A DNA stretch of 9,655 nucleotides, from NCBI GenBank assembly GCA_030690855.1, contig JAUYFR010000062.1, positions 1-9,655 of the forward strand. Direction: 5' to 3'. Source of the DNA: Gallionellaceae bacterium (GTDB lineage Bacteria > Pseudomonadota > Gammaproteobacteria > Burkholderiales > Gallionellaceae). Position numbers and translations under genes: made by a program. How positions within the stretch are numbered: the stretch's first letter is position 1; every line of letters starts with the position of its first letter. Below, in pieces: positions 1 through 6,310 of the stretch. The notes under the pieces are model-generated. The model was not told the origin of the DNA. It saw only the letters and a list, made by a program, of their open reading frames with translations, and did no database searches.

Positions 1-48
1 ATGGTTGATGCGGATTTGAGGCGTAACAAGGGCGGCACTACCTTCTAA
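1..48 (+). CDS. gmd: 3' end of probable GDP-mannose 4,6-dehydratase (partial)
   Basis: Reading frame 1 is open from the left edge to a TAA at 46-48 and encodes only the last 15 residues, MVDADLRRNKGGTTF. The MVDADLRR segment resembles the usual C-terminal tail of bacterial GDP-mannose 4,6-dehydratases, which end in a Met-Val-(D/E/K)-x-Asp-Leu-type helix. The gene body lies outside the window. Gmd makes GDP-4-keto-6-deoxy-D-mannose from GDP-D-mannose in the cytoplasm. The next gene starts within this stop codon (TAATG) and fits the reductase that uses this product, which supports the call. The identification rests on 15 residues plus context, so it is tentative. Confidence 0.6.
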   Translation: MVDADLRRNKGGTTF

Positions 49-899
49 TGCCGAAACTGTTATTAACAGGGGCGGCTGGATTTACCGGTCAGCACTTTAC
101 AGCCGCTGCGAAAAAGGCCGGTTACGAGGTAAAGCCGCTACTGGCTGATTTGACTGATGCTAAGGCTGTCGCAATTGATGTCGCAGAGTCTGCGCCGGAC
201 TATGTGGTGCATCTTGCAGCGATTAGCGCGGTAACCCATGCGGATGAGGAGGCATTTTATCGGGTTAATTTATTTGGAACGCAGAATTTACTAAGGGCGC
301 TAGCTGCATTGCCGGTGACGCCTAAGCGGATTTTACTGGCGAGTAGTTCCAATATTTATGGCAATGTAACCCTATCTCCGATTGATGAATCGATCTGTCC
401 AGCTCCAGTAAATCATTATGCGATAAGCAAGCTTGCCATGGAGCGATTGGCCGTTATGTTTTCGGATCGCATGGCGATTGTTACTGTTCGCCCTTTTAAT
501 TATACCGGCGTGGGGCATGACGATCGATTTGTGATCCCTAAATTGATTGATCATTTTAATCGTCGAGCACGAACTATTGAACTCGGCAACCTTGAGGTGG
601 AGCGAGAATTCAATGATGTGCGTACTGTGTGCGAAGCTTATTTACGGTTGTTGCAATACGGCGAAGCTGGGCATGTATATAACGTGTGCTCAGGTCGTCC
701 AGTAAGCCTCAATATGGTCATCAATACATTGAAGCGCATCAGCGGTCATGAAATTGAAATCAACATCAATCGTGATTTTATCCGTGCTAATGAGGTGCAC
801 AGACTATGTGGTAATCCGGCCAAACTGGAGGCTCGCATAGGTAAGCTGCAGCACCCTACGCTGGAGGAGACCTTGCGTTGGATGTTGGTGAGCAAGTGA
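48..899 (+). CDS. rmd: NAD(P)-dependent SDR epimerase/dehydratase-family protein, probable GDP-4-keto-6-deoxy-D-mannose reductase (Rmd)
   Basis: A 283-residue extended short-chain dehydrogenase/reductase. The N-terminal Rossmann motif is TGAAGFTG (residues 7-14), followed by VVHLAA (53-58), the ASSSNIYG strand (98-105) and the catalytic YxxxK pair Y124/K128. RPFNYTGVGH (148-157) and EREFNDVR (185-192) are substrate-side motifs typical of the GDP-mannose dehydratase/reductase branch. The Glu that follows the catalytic Ser/Thr in the 4,6-dehydratases is Asn102 here, which fits a reductase better than a dehydratase. Expected reaction: reduction of GDP-4-keto-6-deoxy-D-mannose to GDP-D-rhamnose in the cytoplasm. 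The ATG overlaps the upstream stop by one base (TAATG), implying translational coupling; only a weak AAGGGCGG (28-35) precedes it. It could instead yield the C4 epimer GDP-6-deoxy-D-talose, or serve another nucleotide sugar; family certain, product inferred from context. Confidence 0.75.
   Translation: MPKLLLTGAAGFTGQHFTAAAKKAGYEVKPLLADLTDAKAVAIDVAESAPDYVVHLAAISAVTHADEEAFYRVNLFGTQNLLRALAALPVTPKRILLASSSNIYGNVTLSPIDESICPAPVNHYAISKLAMERLAVMFSDRMAIVTVRPFNYTGVGHDDRFVIPKLIDHFNRRARTIELGNLEVEREFNDVRTVCEAYLRLLQYGEAGHVYNVCSGRPVSLNMVINTLKRISGHEIEININRDFIRANEVHRLCGNPAKLEARIGKLQHPTLEETLRWMLVSK
863..870 (+). promoter_or_regulatory. Strong Shine-Dalgarno-like sequence before a possible TTG start
   Basis: GGAGGAGA lies inside the end of the upstream reductase gene, 7 bases before an in-frame TTG at 878, and 25 bases before the GTG at 896. 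It would support a start six codons earlier than the family-like N terminus. It is also simply the codons for Leu-Glu-Glu-Thr of the reductase, so it may be coincidence. Confidence 0.35.
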
Positions 900-2041
900 A
901 AGTCATCTTGTCGATCGATCCGGTCCGATTTCCTTTGACCGGTATTGGGAGATACACGTTTGAGCTTGCAAAACATCTTAATTCGATTCCTCAAATAGAG
1001 CGTATACGTTACTTTTCAGGGCATCGCTTGGTTGATTCCCTCCCATTGCCAGAGGAGCACAAATTCGGGAGTCCTGCGCCTAGAAATTTTCGTAAGCGAC
1101 TTTTAAAAAATCGAATTACTGTTGGGATGTATCGTTTCGCTTCACCGCTGATCAAGCGCTATGCCTTGCGCGACTATTCTGATCATATTTATCATGGCCC
1201 CAATTTTTATTTGCCCCCTTTTGGCGGTCGATCTGTTTGCACCTTTCATGACCTTTCAGTTTTTACTTGGGCGCACTGTCATCCTCCTGAGCGTGTAAGG
1301 TATATGCGAAAAGAAATTGCGCTTACCCTTAAGCGTGCTGATATGTTAATAACTGACTCTGAGTATACGCGGCGAGAGATCGCTACTTATTTTAGCTGGC
1401 CGTTGGAGAAAATTCGTGCGGTGCCACTAGCTAGTTCGGAGGATTTTCGACCACGAGAGAGTGCTGAATTGCAGAAAGTGCTAAAAGATATTGGCTTAAT
1501 AGAAGGTGGATATAGTTTATATGTGGGAACCATCGAGCCGCGTAAAAACCTAGAAGTTCTTTTAGATGCGTATTCAATGTTGCCAATCGCGGTTCGTCAA
1601 CGCTGGCCTTTAATCCTCATCGGTTATCGCGGTTGGCGTAGTGAGCAATTGCACGCACGTATTGAAAGTGCTATGCAGGAAGGATGGGCCCGTTACCTTG
1701 GCTTTGTGGCTGCAGAAGATTTACCACTCGTCTATGCAGGAGCTCGACTATTTGTATTTCCCTCTCTGTACGAGGGATTCGGTCTGCCCGTGCTTGAAGC
1801 GATGGCATCGGGAATTCCAGTGGTTTGCTCAAACTCTTCTACATTGCCTGAGGTGGCTGGCGATGCTGCTGCCATGTGTGCTCCCGACGATGTCGACTCC
1901 TTGTGTCACTTGATCTCAATAGGTTTGGAGGACGAGCCTTGGCGTGCTGAGGCCAGACGCAAAGGCTTAATTCGTGCATCAGCATTTAGTTGGCAGCGCT
2001 GTGCAGAAGAAACTGCAGCTGTCTATCAGGAACTAATCTAG
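896..2041 (+). CDS. GT4 glycosyltransferase, WbpY/mannosyltransferase-like
   Basis: A 381-residue GT-B fold, retaining glycosyltransferase of family GT4, cytoplasmic or peripheral at the inner membrane. From the GTG start: an N-terminal acceptor domain opening KVILSIDPV with PLTGIGRY (13-20), HGPNFYLPP (100-108), FHDLS (117-121) and TDSEYTRREI (153-162); then the GDP/UDP-sugar donor domain with YVGTIEPRKNL (209-219), GFGLPVLEAM (294-303) and the EX7E pair E293/E301. This layout is that of WbpY, WbdB and related D-rhamnosyl- and mannosyltransferases (family knowledge), and the adjoining gmd-rmd pair suggests GDP-D-rhamnose as donor (inference). I chose GTG 896, overlapping the previous TGA (GTGA), because family members begin at this point with Met-Lys/Arg-Val; an in-frame TTG at 878 adds six residues and has the better ribosome site. 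Confidence 0.85.
   Translation: MKVILSIDPVRFPLTGIGRYTFELAKHLNSIPQIERIRYFSGHRLVDSLPLPEEHKFGSPAPRNFRKRLLKNRITVGMYRFASPLIKRYALRDYSDHIYHGPNFYLPPFGGRSVCTFHDLSVFTWAHCHPPERVRYMRKEIALTLKRADMLITDSEYTRREIATYFSWPLEKIRAVPLASSEDFRPRESAELQKVLKDIGLIEGGYSLYVGTIEPRKNLEVLLDAYSMLPIAVRQRWPLILIGYRGWRSEQLHARIESAMQEGWARYLGFVAAEDLPLVYAGARLFVFPSLYEGFGLPVLEAMASGIPVVCSNSSTLPEVAGDAAAMCAPDDVDSLCHLISIGLEDEPWRAEARRKGLIRASAFSWQRCAEETAAVYQELI
2028..2032 (+). promoter_or_regulatory. Ribosome binding site supporting the GTG start at 2041
   Basis: AGGAA lies 8 bases before the GTG at 2041, inside the last codons of the preceding glycosyltransferase. It supports the 2041 start over the in-frame TTG at 1990, which would add 17 residues unlike the family N terminus. 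Confidence 0.55.
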
Positions 2042-3165
2042 TGAGCAAAGAATTACCGCGCGTTTTGCATTTTTTCAAAACCTACTATCCAGATTCATTT
2101 GGGGGAATAGAGCAAGTCATCTTTCAGTTATGTGAAGGAACGGCTAAATTTGGTTTTAAAAGTGAAGTTTTAGCGCTCTCTCCTCGCGCACAAGACATCC
2201 CTATAAAAGTGGCAGGTCACCTTGTTCATCAGGCATCTCTAGATATTCAGGTCGCATCAACCGGCTTTTCACTATCGGCTTTTGGTAAATTTGCGGAGCT
2301 CGCAAAACAGGCGGACATTATCCACCTGCACTATCCGTGGCCGTTTATGGATATTGTTCATTTTGCAACGCGGCATGGCAAGCCGGTGGTGGTTACTTAT
2401 CACTCTGACATTATTCGGCAAAAAAAATTATTACAACTGTATCGCCCACTTAAGAACTGTTTTTTATCTTCAGTAGATCGTATCGTTGCGACCTCGCCGA
2501 ATTATTTAGCTACAAGTACAGTGTTAAACCGCTTTCGCGATAAAGTGGTAGAAATAACCTATGGGCTAGATAAATCGACATACCCGATACCGGCGCCTGA
2601 GCTACTAGATGATTGGCGTTCAAAATTTGGAGGTAAGTTTTTTCTGTTCGTTGGGATGCTTCGCTACTACAAGGGGTTGCACATCCTTTTGGATGCAGTG
2701 GCCGGGACTGATTATCCAGTCGTCATTATAGGATCAGGGCCGGTTGAAGATGAGTTAAAAGAGCACGCAAATCGACTTGGTTTAAAGAACATTTATTTTC
2801 TAGGCGCTTTGCCTGACGAAGATAAAGTAGCCTTGTTGCAACTTTGCTATGCGGTTGTTTTTCCTTCGCACCTTCGTTCCGAAGCATTTGGTATTTCACT
2901 GCTTGAAGGGGCTATGTATGGCAAACCAATGATCTCAAGTGAGATCGGCACTGGTACCAGTTATATCAATGTAAATGGTGAAACAGGGTTGGTTGTAGAG
3001 GCCGGAAACTCAGCTGCTTTCCGGGAAGCCATGCGTTATCTTTGGGAAAATCCGGACTCGGCTCATCAGATGGGGCTTAGGGCAGAGGAGCGGTATTGGA
3101 AGTTATTTACCGCTGACCGAATGGCTGAAAGCTACGCTAATCTTTACAAAGAGTTGTTGAAGTAA
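2041..3165 (+). CDS. GT4 glycosyltransferase, WbpZ-like
   Basis: A 374-residue GT4 glycosyltransferase. The N terminus VLHFFKTYYPDSFGGIEQVI (residues 8-27) is a hallmark of the WbpZ/WbdC group, which adds D-rhamnose or D-mannose early in assembly of common-antigen-type polysaccharides. Further motifs are HLHYPWPF (95-102), TYHSD (119-123), FVGMLRYYKGL (203-213) at the start of the donor domain, VIIGSGP (228-234), and the EX7E pair E281/E289 in SEAFGISLLEG (280-290). The GTG start shares its first base with the previous gene's TAG (TAGTG) and has an AGGAA 8 bases upstream. Pairing with the WbpY-like enzyme and gmd-rmd suggests that the two build a D-rhamnose-containing stretch, donor GDP-D-rhamnose or GDP-mannose (inference). 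It contains an A8 run at 2420-2427. Family firm; exact linkage and sugar unknown. Confidence 0.85.
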   Translation: MSKELPRVLHFFKTYYPDSFGGIEQVIFQLCEGTAKFGFKSEVLALSPRAQDIPIKVAGHLVHQASLDIQVASTGFSLSAFGKFAELAKQADIIHLHYPWPFMDIVHFATRHGKPVVVTYHSDIIRQKKLLQLYRPLKNCFLSSVDRIVATSPNYLATSTVLNRFRDKVVEITYGLDKSTYPIPAPELLDDWRSKFGGKFFLFVGMLRYYKGLHILLDAVAGTDYPVVIIGSGPVEDELKEHANRLGLKNIYFLGALPDEDKVALLQLCYAVVFPSHLRSEAFGISLLEGAMYGKPMISSEIGTGTSYINVNGETGLVVEAGNSAAFREAMRYLWENPDSAHQMGLRAEERYWKLFTADRMAESYANLYKELLK

Positions 3166-3173
3166 TTTGTAAA

Positions 3174-4682
3174 ATGAAGTTAGGCCGGAACCTGTTGGCG
3201 GGTATAACTAATTCTATTTGGTCTGCAGCAATAGGATTAGCGGTGGTGCCGTTTTATCTAAAACACCTTGGAATAGAAGCCTATGGATTGATTGGCTTCT
3301 TCGTTACATTGCAAGCGGTGCTGAGTCTATTTGACATGGGTTTGGCGCCAACAATCAATCGAGAGGTAGCCCGTTGTTCCTCCAAAGGAGAAATACAAGA
3401 GGCCGGTAGACTACTGCACTCTCTTGCATTCGTGTACTGGGGAATGGCGGCCCTTATCGCAATTACATTCATCGGAATCTCTCCTTTGATCGCGGAATAT
3501 TGGCTTCAATCAAAACAACTTTCATCGCAAACCGTTGCTCATGCAGTAATGTTGATGGGGCTAGTGGTGGCGTGCCGCTGGCCAATCGGTTTATACCAAG
3601 GTGCGTTAATTGGAGCACAGCGATTAGCGCTATCAAGTGTGATCAATATGGTGATGGTAACGATTGGTAGCTTGGGCGCTGTCATCATTCTTGCATATGT
3701 CTCCCCTACTATCGAAGCGTTCTTTCTCTGGCAGGGAGGCATTGGAATTGTTTATGCACTGATAATCAGAAATGCCGCATGGAATGTGTTGGGGAGACAA
3801 GGCGCAGGTCACTTTGAAATTGAAGAGTTAAAAAAAATATGGAAATTTTCAGTGGGGATGACTGGAATAGCCATAGCGGGAGCTGTGTTGACGCAGCTTG
3901 ATAAAGTATTACTGAGCAAGATGTTGAGTTTGGATGATTTTGGACGGTATGCTCTTGCGGGTGTAGTGGCGAGTGCTTTATATGTTCTGATAACACCAAC
4001 CTTTAATGTAATATTCCCAAGGTTGTCTTTGCTCGCGGCAGAAAAAGAGACGATCAAGATGGTTGCTTTTTATCGAGCCGGGTCTCGCTTTTTCTCATCC
4101 GTACTTGTGCCTTTTGCGCTGACAACCGCCTTATTGTCAGAAGATATCGTTTTATTGTGGACTGGGAATCACACTATTGCATCTAGCTTGGCTCCAATAG
4201 TCGCTTTGCTTTTGGTGGGGACAGCATTGAACGGAATAATGCATTTTCCATATGCTTTGCAACTGGCATTTGGAATAACTCGTATTTCATTGATTACCAC
4301 GACTGTTTTAATCGTGATTTTCGCTCCATTGATTGTGTTCCTTACTCAACGTTACGGGGCCGTTGGTGGCGGTATGGCTTGGCTAATTTTGAACGTAGCA
4401 TACTTATTCTTTGGTACATGGTTGACTCACCGATATTTACTGAAGGGAATGGGGCTTTCATGGTTAGTTCGCGACATAGGAGGTCCGTTATGCATCTCTT
4501 CAATCATCATATTGGGTGGACATTTACTATTTAGCCCAGTTGAAAGTATTTTCATAAATGTTTTGATTGGTTATGCGATGGCACTCATTGCATTTTTAGC
4601 TTGCATGTTGATTTTTATGCAATCCGAAACAAAGAGGGTGTATGAGTATGTGGTTGGAGAATTCAGGGCACTGAGGACTTGA
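3174..4682 (+). CDS. Wzx-type polysaccharide flippase (MOP superfamily)
   Basis: A 502-residue, strongly hydrophobic integral inner-membrane protein with about 12-14 predicted membrane segments by eye, for example residues 10-28, 33-55, 84-108, 120-146, 155-176, 180-198, 224-242, 260-282, 307-324, 338-358, 368-390, 396-416, 434-454 and 460-481. The opening residues, with VPFYLKHLGIEAYGLIGFF (25-43) and the LFDMGLAPTINREVAR stretch (52-67), are typical of Wzx/RfbX polysaccharide flippases of the MOP superfamily. Wzx moves undecaprenyl-pyrophosphate-linked oligosaccharide from the cytoplasmic to the periplasmic face. It starts 8 bases after the preceding gene with no strong ribosome site. Its presence between the glycosyltransferases and methyltransferases argues for a Wzx/Wzy-type route, though no Wzy polymerase is visible in the window. 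The gene carries an A8 run at 3830-3837. Named by family; wzx would be the conventional symbol but is not applied because specificity is unknown. Confidence 0.88.
   Translation: MKLGRNLLAGITNSIWSAAIGLAVVPFYLKHLGIEAYGLIGFFVTLQAVLSLFDMGLAPTINREVARCSSKGEIQEAGRLLHSLAFVYWGMAALIAITFIGISPLIAEYWLQSKQLSSQTVAHAVMLMGLVVACRWPIGLYQGALIGAQRLALSSVINMVMVTIGSLGAVIILAYVSPTIEAFFLWQGGIGIVYALIIRNAAWNVLGRQGAGHFEIEELKKIWKFSVGMTGIAIAGAVLTQLDKVLLSKMLSLDDFGRYALAGVVASALYVLITPTFNVIFPRLSLLAAEKETIKMVAFYRAGSRFFSSVLVPFALTTALLSEDIVLLWTGNHTIASSLAPIVALLLVGTALNGIMHFPYALQLAFGITRISLITTTVLIVIFAPLIVFLTQRYGAVGGGMAWLILNVAYLFFGTWLTHRYLLKGMGLSWLVRDIGGPLCISSIIILGGHLLFSPVESIFINVLIGYAMALIAFLACMLIFMQSETKRVYEYVVGEFRALRT
4673..4677 (+). promoter_or_regulatory. 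Ribosome binding site for the FkbM methyltransferase
   Basis: GAGGA lies 6 bases before the ATG at 4684, within the last codons of the flippase gene. It supports this start over the ATG three codons downstream at 4693. Confidence 0.6.
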
Positions 4683-4683
4683 A

Positions 4684-5553
4684 ATGCTAAAAATGATAAA
4701 AGATAAATTGAAGAAAACCCCATGGTTCTTCAATAACTACCTTTCAATAAGGCACTTTTTGCGTTATGAGTTGAGAGATATTCGTGACTCATATTTTTCT
4801 AAAGATACCCATTTACGTTTAACGCCGTATGGCTTTAAATTTTGCGGTAGTAGCTCGGTGCATCATCAAGCGATGATGGAAGGCACTTTTGAACCGGAAG
4901 AGGTTGCAGTTTTTAAAGAGATATTTCTGGATTCGGACGTTTTTGTTGATGTTGGGTCGAACATCGGATTCTATGCTTGCTTGGCGAGATCAATGGGCCT
5001 ACATGTGGTGGCCGTTGAACCATCATCCAAGAATCAAAAATACTTACTTGCGAATCTAAGGGCAAATAATTGGAATGATGTAGAAGTTTTTCCTGCTGGG
5101 GTGGCAGAAAAATCGGGATTGGCTACCCTTTATGGGGCATCGAGCACGGGCGCATCATTAATAAATAACTGGGCAAACGCTTCTAAGTTTTTTCAGCAAA
5201 CAATCGCACTTTCGACTTTAGATATTTTGTTGGGAGATAGGTTTTCTGGGAAGCGTACGTTTGTCAAAATTGATGTAGAGGGGTTCGAATATGCAGTTAT
5301 GCTTGGTTCGGAGCGCGTGCTGAAAATGCAACCTCAACCTACGTGGGTGGTTGAGGTATGTTTAAACGAATATCACCCAAATGGTTTAAATCCTAATTTT
5401 GCAGATTTGTTTTCTTTGTTTTGGCGGAATGGATATGTAGTTAGAACCGCAGATAGGCGTAGTCAATTAATTCAGCCTGAAGATGTGGCGCGGTGGGTGA
5501 GTGAGGGCAGGTGCGATTCGGGCACAATAAATTATTTATTTACGCCTAAATAG
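4684..5553 (+). CDS. FkbM-family SAM-dependent methyltransferase
   Basis: A 289-residue class I methyltransferase. Residues 1-80 are a divergent N-terminal segment. The FkbM domain runs from about 85 to 270: SAM motif I VDVGSNIGFYA (88-98), acidic ribose-binding VEP (111-113), the ASLI region (157-160), and the KIDVEGFE motif (195-202) that defines the family. FkbM proteins O-methylate sugars or polyketides, using S-adenosylmethionine; in polysaccharide clusters they usually methylate a sugar hydroxyl. Here the likely substrate is a sugar of the repeat unit or chain end, possibly D-rhamnose (inference from gmd-rmd). It starts 1 base after the flippase stop, with GAGGA 6 bases upstream, so it is probably translationally coupled. 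No signal peptide or membrane segment is evident, so it should act in the cytoplasm. Family assignment firm; position methylated unknown. Confidence 0.88.
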   Translation: MLKMIKDKLKKTPWFFNNYLSIRHFLRYELRDIRDSYFSKDTHLRLTPYGFKFCGSSSVHHQAMMEGTFEPEEVAVFKEIFLDSDVFVDVGSNIGFYACLARSMGLHVVAVEPSSKNQKYLLANLRANNWNDVEVFPAGVAEKSGLATLYGASSTGASLINNWANASKFFQQTIALSTLDILLGDRFSGKRTFVKIDVEGFEYAVMLGSERVLKMQPQPTWVVEVCLNEYHPNGLNPNFADLFSLFWRNGYVVRTADRRSQLIQPEDVARWVSEGRCDSGTINYLFTPK

Positions 5554-5576
5554 ATAGGTGGCTTGAGTATAGGGTT

Positions 5577-5581
5577 AGGGG
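5577..5581 (+). promoter_or_regulatory. Ribosome binding site for the second methyltransferase
   Basis: AGGGG lies 4 bases before the ATG at 5586 and 10 bases before a second in-frame ATG at 5592, so either could be used. The 32-base gap it sits in (5554-5585) shows no terminator hairpin. Confidence 0.45.
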
Positions 5582-5585
5582 TGAA

Positions 5586-6308
5586 ATGTCTATGCAGGTT
5601 TTAAAAAATTATCTCCAAATAAGTAGCTCTCGAAATGAATTGGATAAAAAAGGGGCCTCCTTCTTGGATGCTGCTGATTCAAGGTGGGTGACATTCTTGA
5701 GAAGAATTGGCTTGATCCGAAGAGTCAGAGTGGGTGATATGGTGAAAAGTTGGGATGTCCTAACAACGATATCCTTTATCGAGAAAGAGTTGGAAAAAGA
5801 CCAGCCCATACTTGATATTGGTTGTTTTGCCTCTGAAGTGCTGGCCTCTCTTCACAAACTGGGTTACAAAAACTTAACGGGAGCCGATCTAAACCCAACT
5901 TTGAGCCAGATGCCTTACCAGAAATATATTCAATATGAGATCACCGACTTCATGAAAACACCGTTTGCAGATAAGTCGTTCAATGCAATAACGTCAATCT
6001 CAGTAATTGAGCATGGTTTCAATGGGCAGGCTCTGCTCAAAGAAATGTCTCGCTTACTGCAACCGGGAGGATATTTTATTGCCTCGTTTGATTATTGGCA
6101 GGAAAAAATTGATACAACAGGAATCAAGTTTTTCGATATGGATTGGTTGATTTTTTCAAAACAGGATGTCTTGGATTTCATCGCACAGGCTGCTGAATAT
6201 GGGCTACGTCCTGTTGGGGAAATGAATTTTGAATGCCAAGATGCGCCGATAGAGTGTGGGGGCAAAAAATATACCTTTGGTTGGCTTGTGCTGAAAAAGA
6301 CGAGCTAG
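5586..6308 (+). CDS. Class I SAM-dependent methyltransferase (Methyltransf_11 type)
   Basis: A 240-residue protein. Residues 1-70 hold an N-terminal cap; the methyltransferase core spans about 72-168. Motif I is ILDIGCFASEVL (75-86), followed by the acidic loop GADLNP (99-104), ITDFMKTPFADKSFNAI (119-135), the ISVIEHG motif (138-144) and LLQPGGYFIAS (157-167). All fit a Methyltransf_11-type methyltransferase. The second Gly of the usual GxGxG loop is replaced (GCFAS), a departure that is tolerated in the family. It probably modifies a sugar or nucleotide sugar in this locus, but a different small substrate cannot be excluded. It follows the FkbM gene by 32 bases, the second-largest gap in the window, and ends 2 bases before the next gene's GTG. 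A start at ATG 5592 would remove only two residues. Confidence 0.8.
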   Translation: MSMQVLKNYLQISSSRNELDKKGASFLDAADSRWVTFLRRIGLIRRVRVGDMVKSWDVLTTISFIEKELEKDQPILDIGCFASEVLASLHKLGYKNLTGADLNPTLSQMPYQKYIQYEITDFMKTPFADKSFNAITSISVIEHGFNGQALLKEMSRLLQPGGYFIASFDYWQEKIDTTGIKFFDMDWLIFSKQDVLDFIAQAAEYGLRPVGEMNFECQDAPIECGGKKYTFGWLVLKKTS

Positions 6309-6310
6309 GC

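Noticed and set aside
372..994. Minus-strand open frames at 372-554 and 746-994
   Set aside because: They lie entirely opposite well-supported plus-strand genes, have no ribosome site or recognisable domain, and read as low-complexity shadow translations.
1641..2476. Alternative plus-strand frames at 1641-1913 and 2282-2476
   Set aside because: These are out-of-frame readings inside two clear GT4 genes with intact motifs.
3281..4057. Four minus-strand open frames opposite the flippase gene
   Set aside because: The opposite strand of hydrophobic codons often stays open by chance. There is no domain, no ribosome site and no family resemblance.
5554..5585. Possible terminator or promoter in the 32-base gap between the methyltransferases; AGGGTTAGGGG looks like a short repeat
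   Set aside because: There is no inverted repeat with a T-run and no paired -35/-10 boxes at plausible spacing. The repeat is only two short units and contains the ribosome site.
5609..5809. Minus-strand open frame opposite the second methyltransferase
   Set aside because: It is fully contained in a gene with recognisable SAM motifs and has no independent support.
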